Positions 5,556 to 5,783 of a stretch of DNA of 5,783 nt are shown here, in pieces; the first letter of the stretch is position 1; every line of letters begins with the position of its first letter. The stretch spans positions 1 to 5,783 of the forward strand of contig CAJCJC010000303.1 in assembly GCA_903970575.1 (NCBI GenBank). Reading direction: 5' to 3'. The DNA comes from Alphaproteobacteria bacterium. Its GTDB lineage: Bacteria; Pseudomonadota; Alphaproteobacteria; BOG-932; Roseiterribacteraceae. Below the pieces are notes generated by a model that worked only from the letters and a program-made list of their open reading frames with translations, was not told where the DNA came from and ran no database searches. The position numbers were made by a program, and so were the translations under genes.

Positions 5556-5783
5556 TTGACCGTCGTGGTTTTCGGCACTCTGCGCTTCCCGCCGGAGAAT
5601 ATGCATAAAGTGAAGCCCCATCTGCGTGAATTGCTTGATGCGACAATCCGGTATGATGGCTGTGTCGCTTATGATGTGGCGGAAGATTTGTTTGATCCTG
5701 GCTCGATCCGGTTTTCGGAGATTTGGCCGGACGCCGCCTCGCTAGCCAGGCATCTTCAAGCGCCCCATATAGCACCTTGGCGC
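5556..5783 (+). CDS. Antibiotic biosynthesis monooxygenase (ABM) domain protein, YgiN-like, N-terminal part (runs off the right edge)
   Basis: The visible 76 codons are open to the window end. They encode a typical ABM domain: strand 1 VVVFGTLRF (3-11), a helix with HLRELLDAT (22-30), DGCVAYDVAEDLFDP (34-48), strand IRFSEIWPD (51-59), and helix ASLARHLQAPHIAPW (61-75). ABM proteins are small dimeric ferredoxin-like-fold enzymes of about 95-110 residues. Many are cofactor-free oxygenases of quinols or polyketide-like phenols. The RFSEIWPD and RHLQAPH motifs are those of putative quinol monooxygenases. About 20-30 residues should lie beyond the window. Codon use is less GC-biased than in the flavoprotein genes (TTG, CTT, GAT and TAT are frequent). 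The gene is divergent from the toxin-antitoxin pair across a 123-base region. A link with the flavoproteins in ring-compound oxidation is attractive but unproven. Confidence 0.82.
   Translation, partial: MTVVVFGTLRFPPENMHKVKPHLRELLDATIRYDGCVAYDVAEDLFDPGSIRFSEIWPDAASLARHLQAPHIAPWR

Noticed and set aside
5458..5775. Minus-strand open frame of 105 codons at the right end
   Set aside because: It is antisense to the ABM-domain coding sequence and crosses the divergent control region; no motif is seen.

Overview
This window is GC-rich DNA, judged by eye to be well over 60% G+C across the main genes. It looks like an alphaproteobacterial chromosome. The evidence for that is a paired hairpin repeat with a CTTGA loop of the kind scattered through many alphaproteobacterial genomes, a helicase start resembling the ligase-associated DEXH helicases common in that class, and strong third-position GC. 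The genus cannot be named from sequence alone.

Layout: (1) Positions 1-170, minus strand, hold the first 56 codons of a DEXH-box helicase that leaves the window just as its Walker A motif begins. (2) Positions 217-300 hold two inverted hairpin arms, a REP-like element, between the helicase and a rightward gene cluster. (3) Positions 392-4591, plus strand, hold an MTA/SAH-type nucleosidase followed after 30 bases by a 566-residue FAD protein. After a further 72 bases comes a 562-residue paralogue. Both flavoproteins resemble 3-ketosteroid delta-1-dehydrogenase and the wider FAD_binding_2 family. The second may also have its own extended -10 promoter. (4) Positions 4592-4746 are a non-coding convergent zone with an imperfect hairpin and an exact 10-base tandem repeat. 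(5) Positions 4747-5432, minus strand, encode a compact toxin-antitoxin module: a Phd/YefM-type antitoxin and a PIN-domain (VapC-like) toxin, overlapping by four bases. (6) Positions 5433-5555 are a divergent intergenic region with a perfect 15-base inverted repeat next to the antitoxin start, probably its operator. (7) From 5556 to the end, plus strand, lies the start of an antibiotic-biosynthesis-monooxygenase (ABM) domain protein with a TTG start.

How the genes may work together: the nucleosidase and flavoproteins are co-oriented and closely spaced, so at least the first two are probably co-transcribed. The flavoproteins look like dehydrogenases acting on a hydrophobic ketone (steroid-like or other polycyclic), but nothing in the window fixes the substrate. 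The toxin-antitoxin pair is self-contained, is somewhat richer in AT at its promoter, and looks like an independent accessory insertion between two metabolic genes. I see no clear sign of an unknown multi-gene system. The points most worth a second look are the paralogous flavoprotein pair, the covarying inverted repeat, and the shared control region between the antitoxin and the ABM gene.
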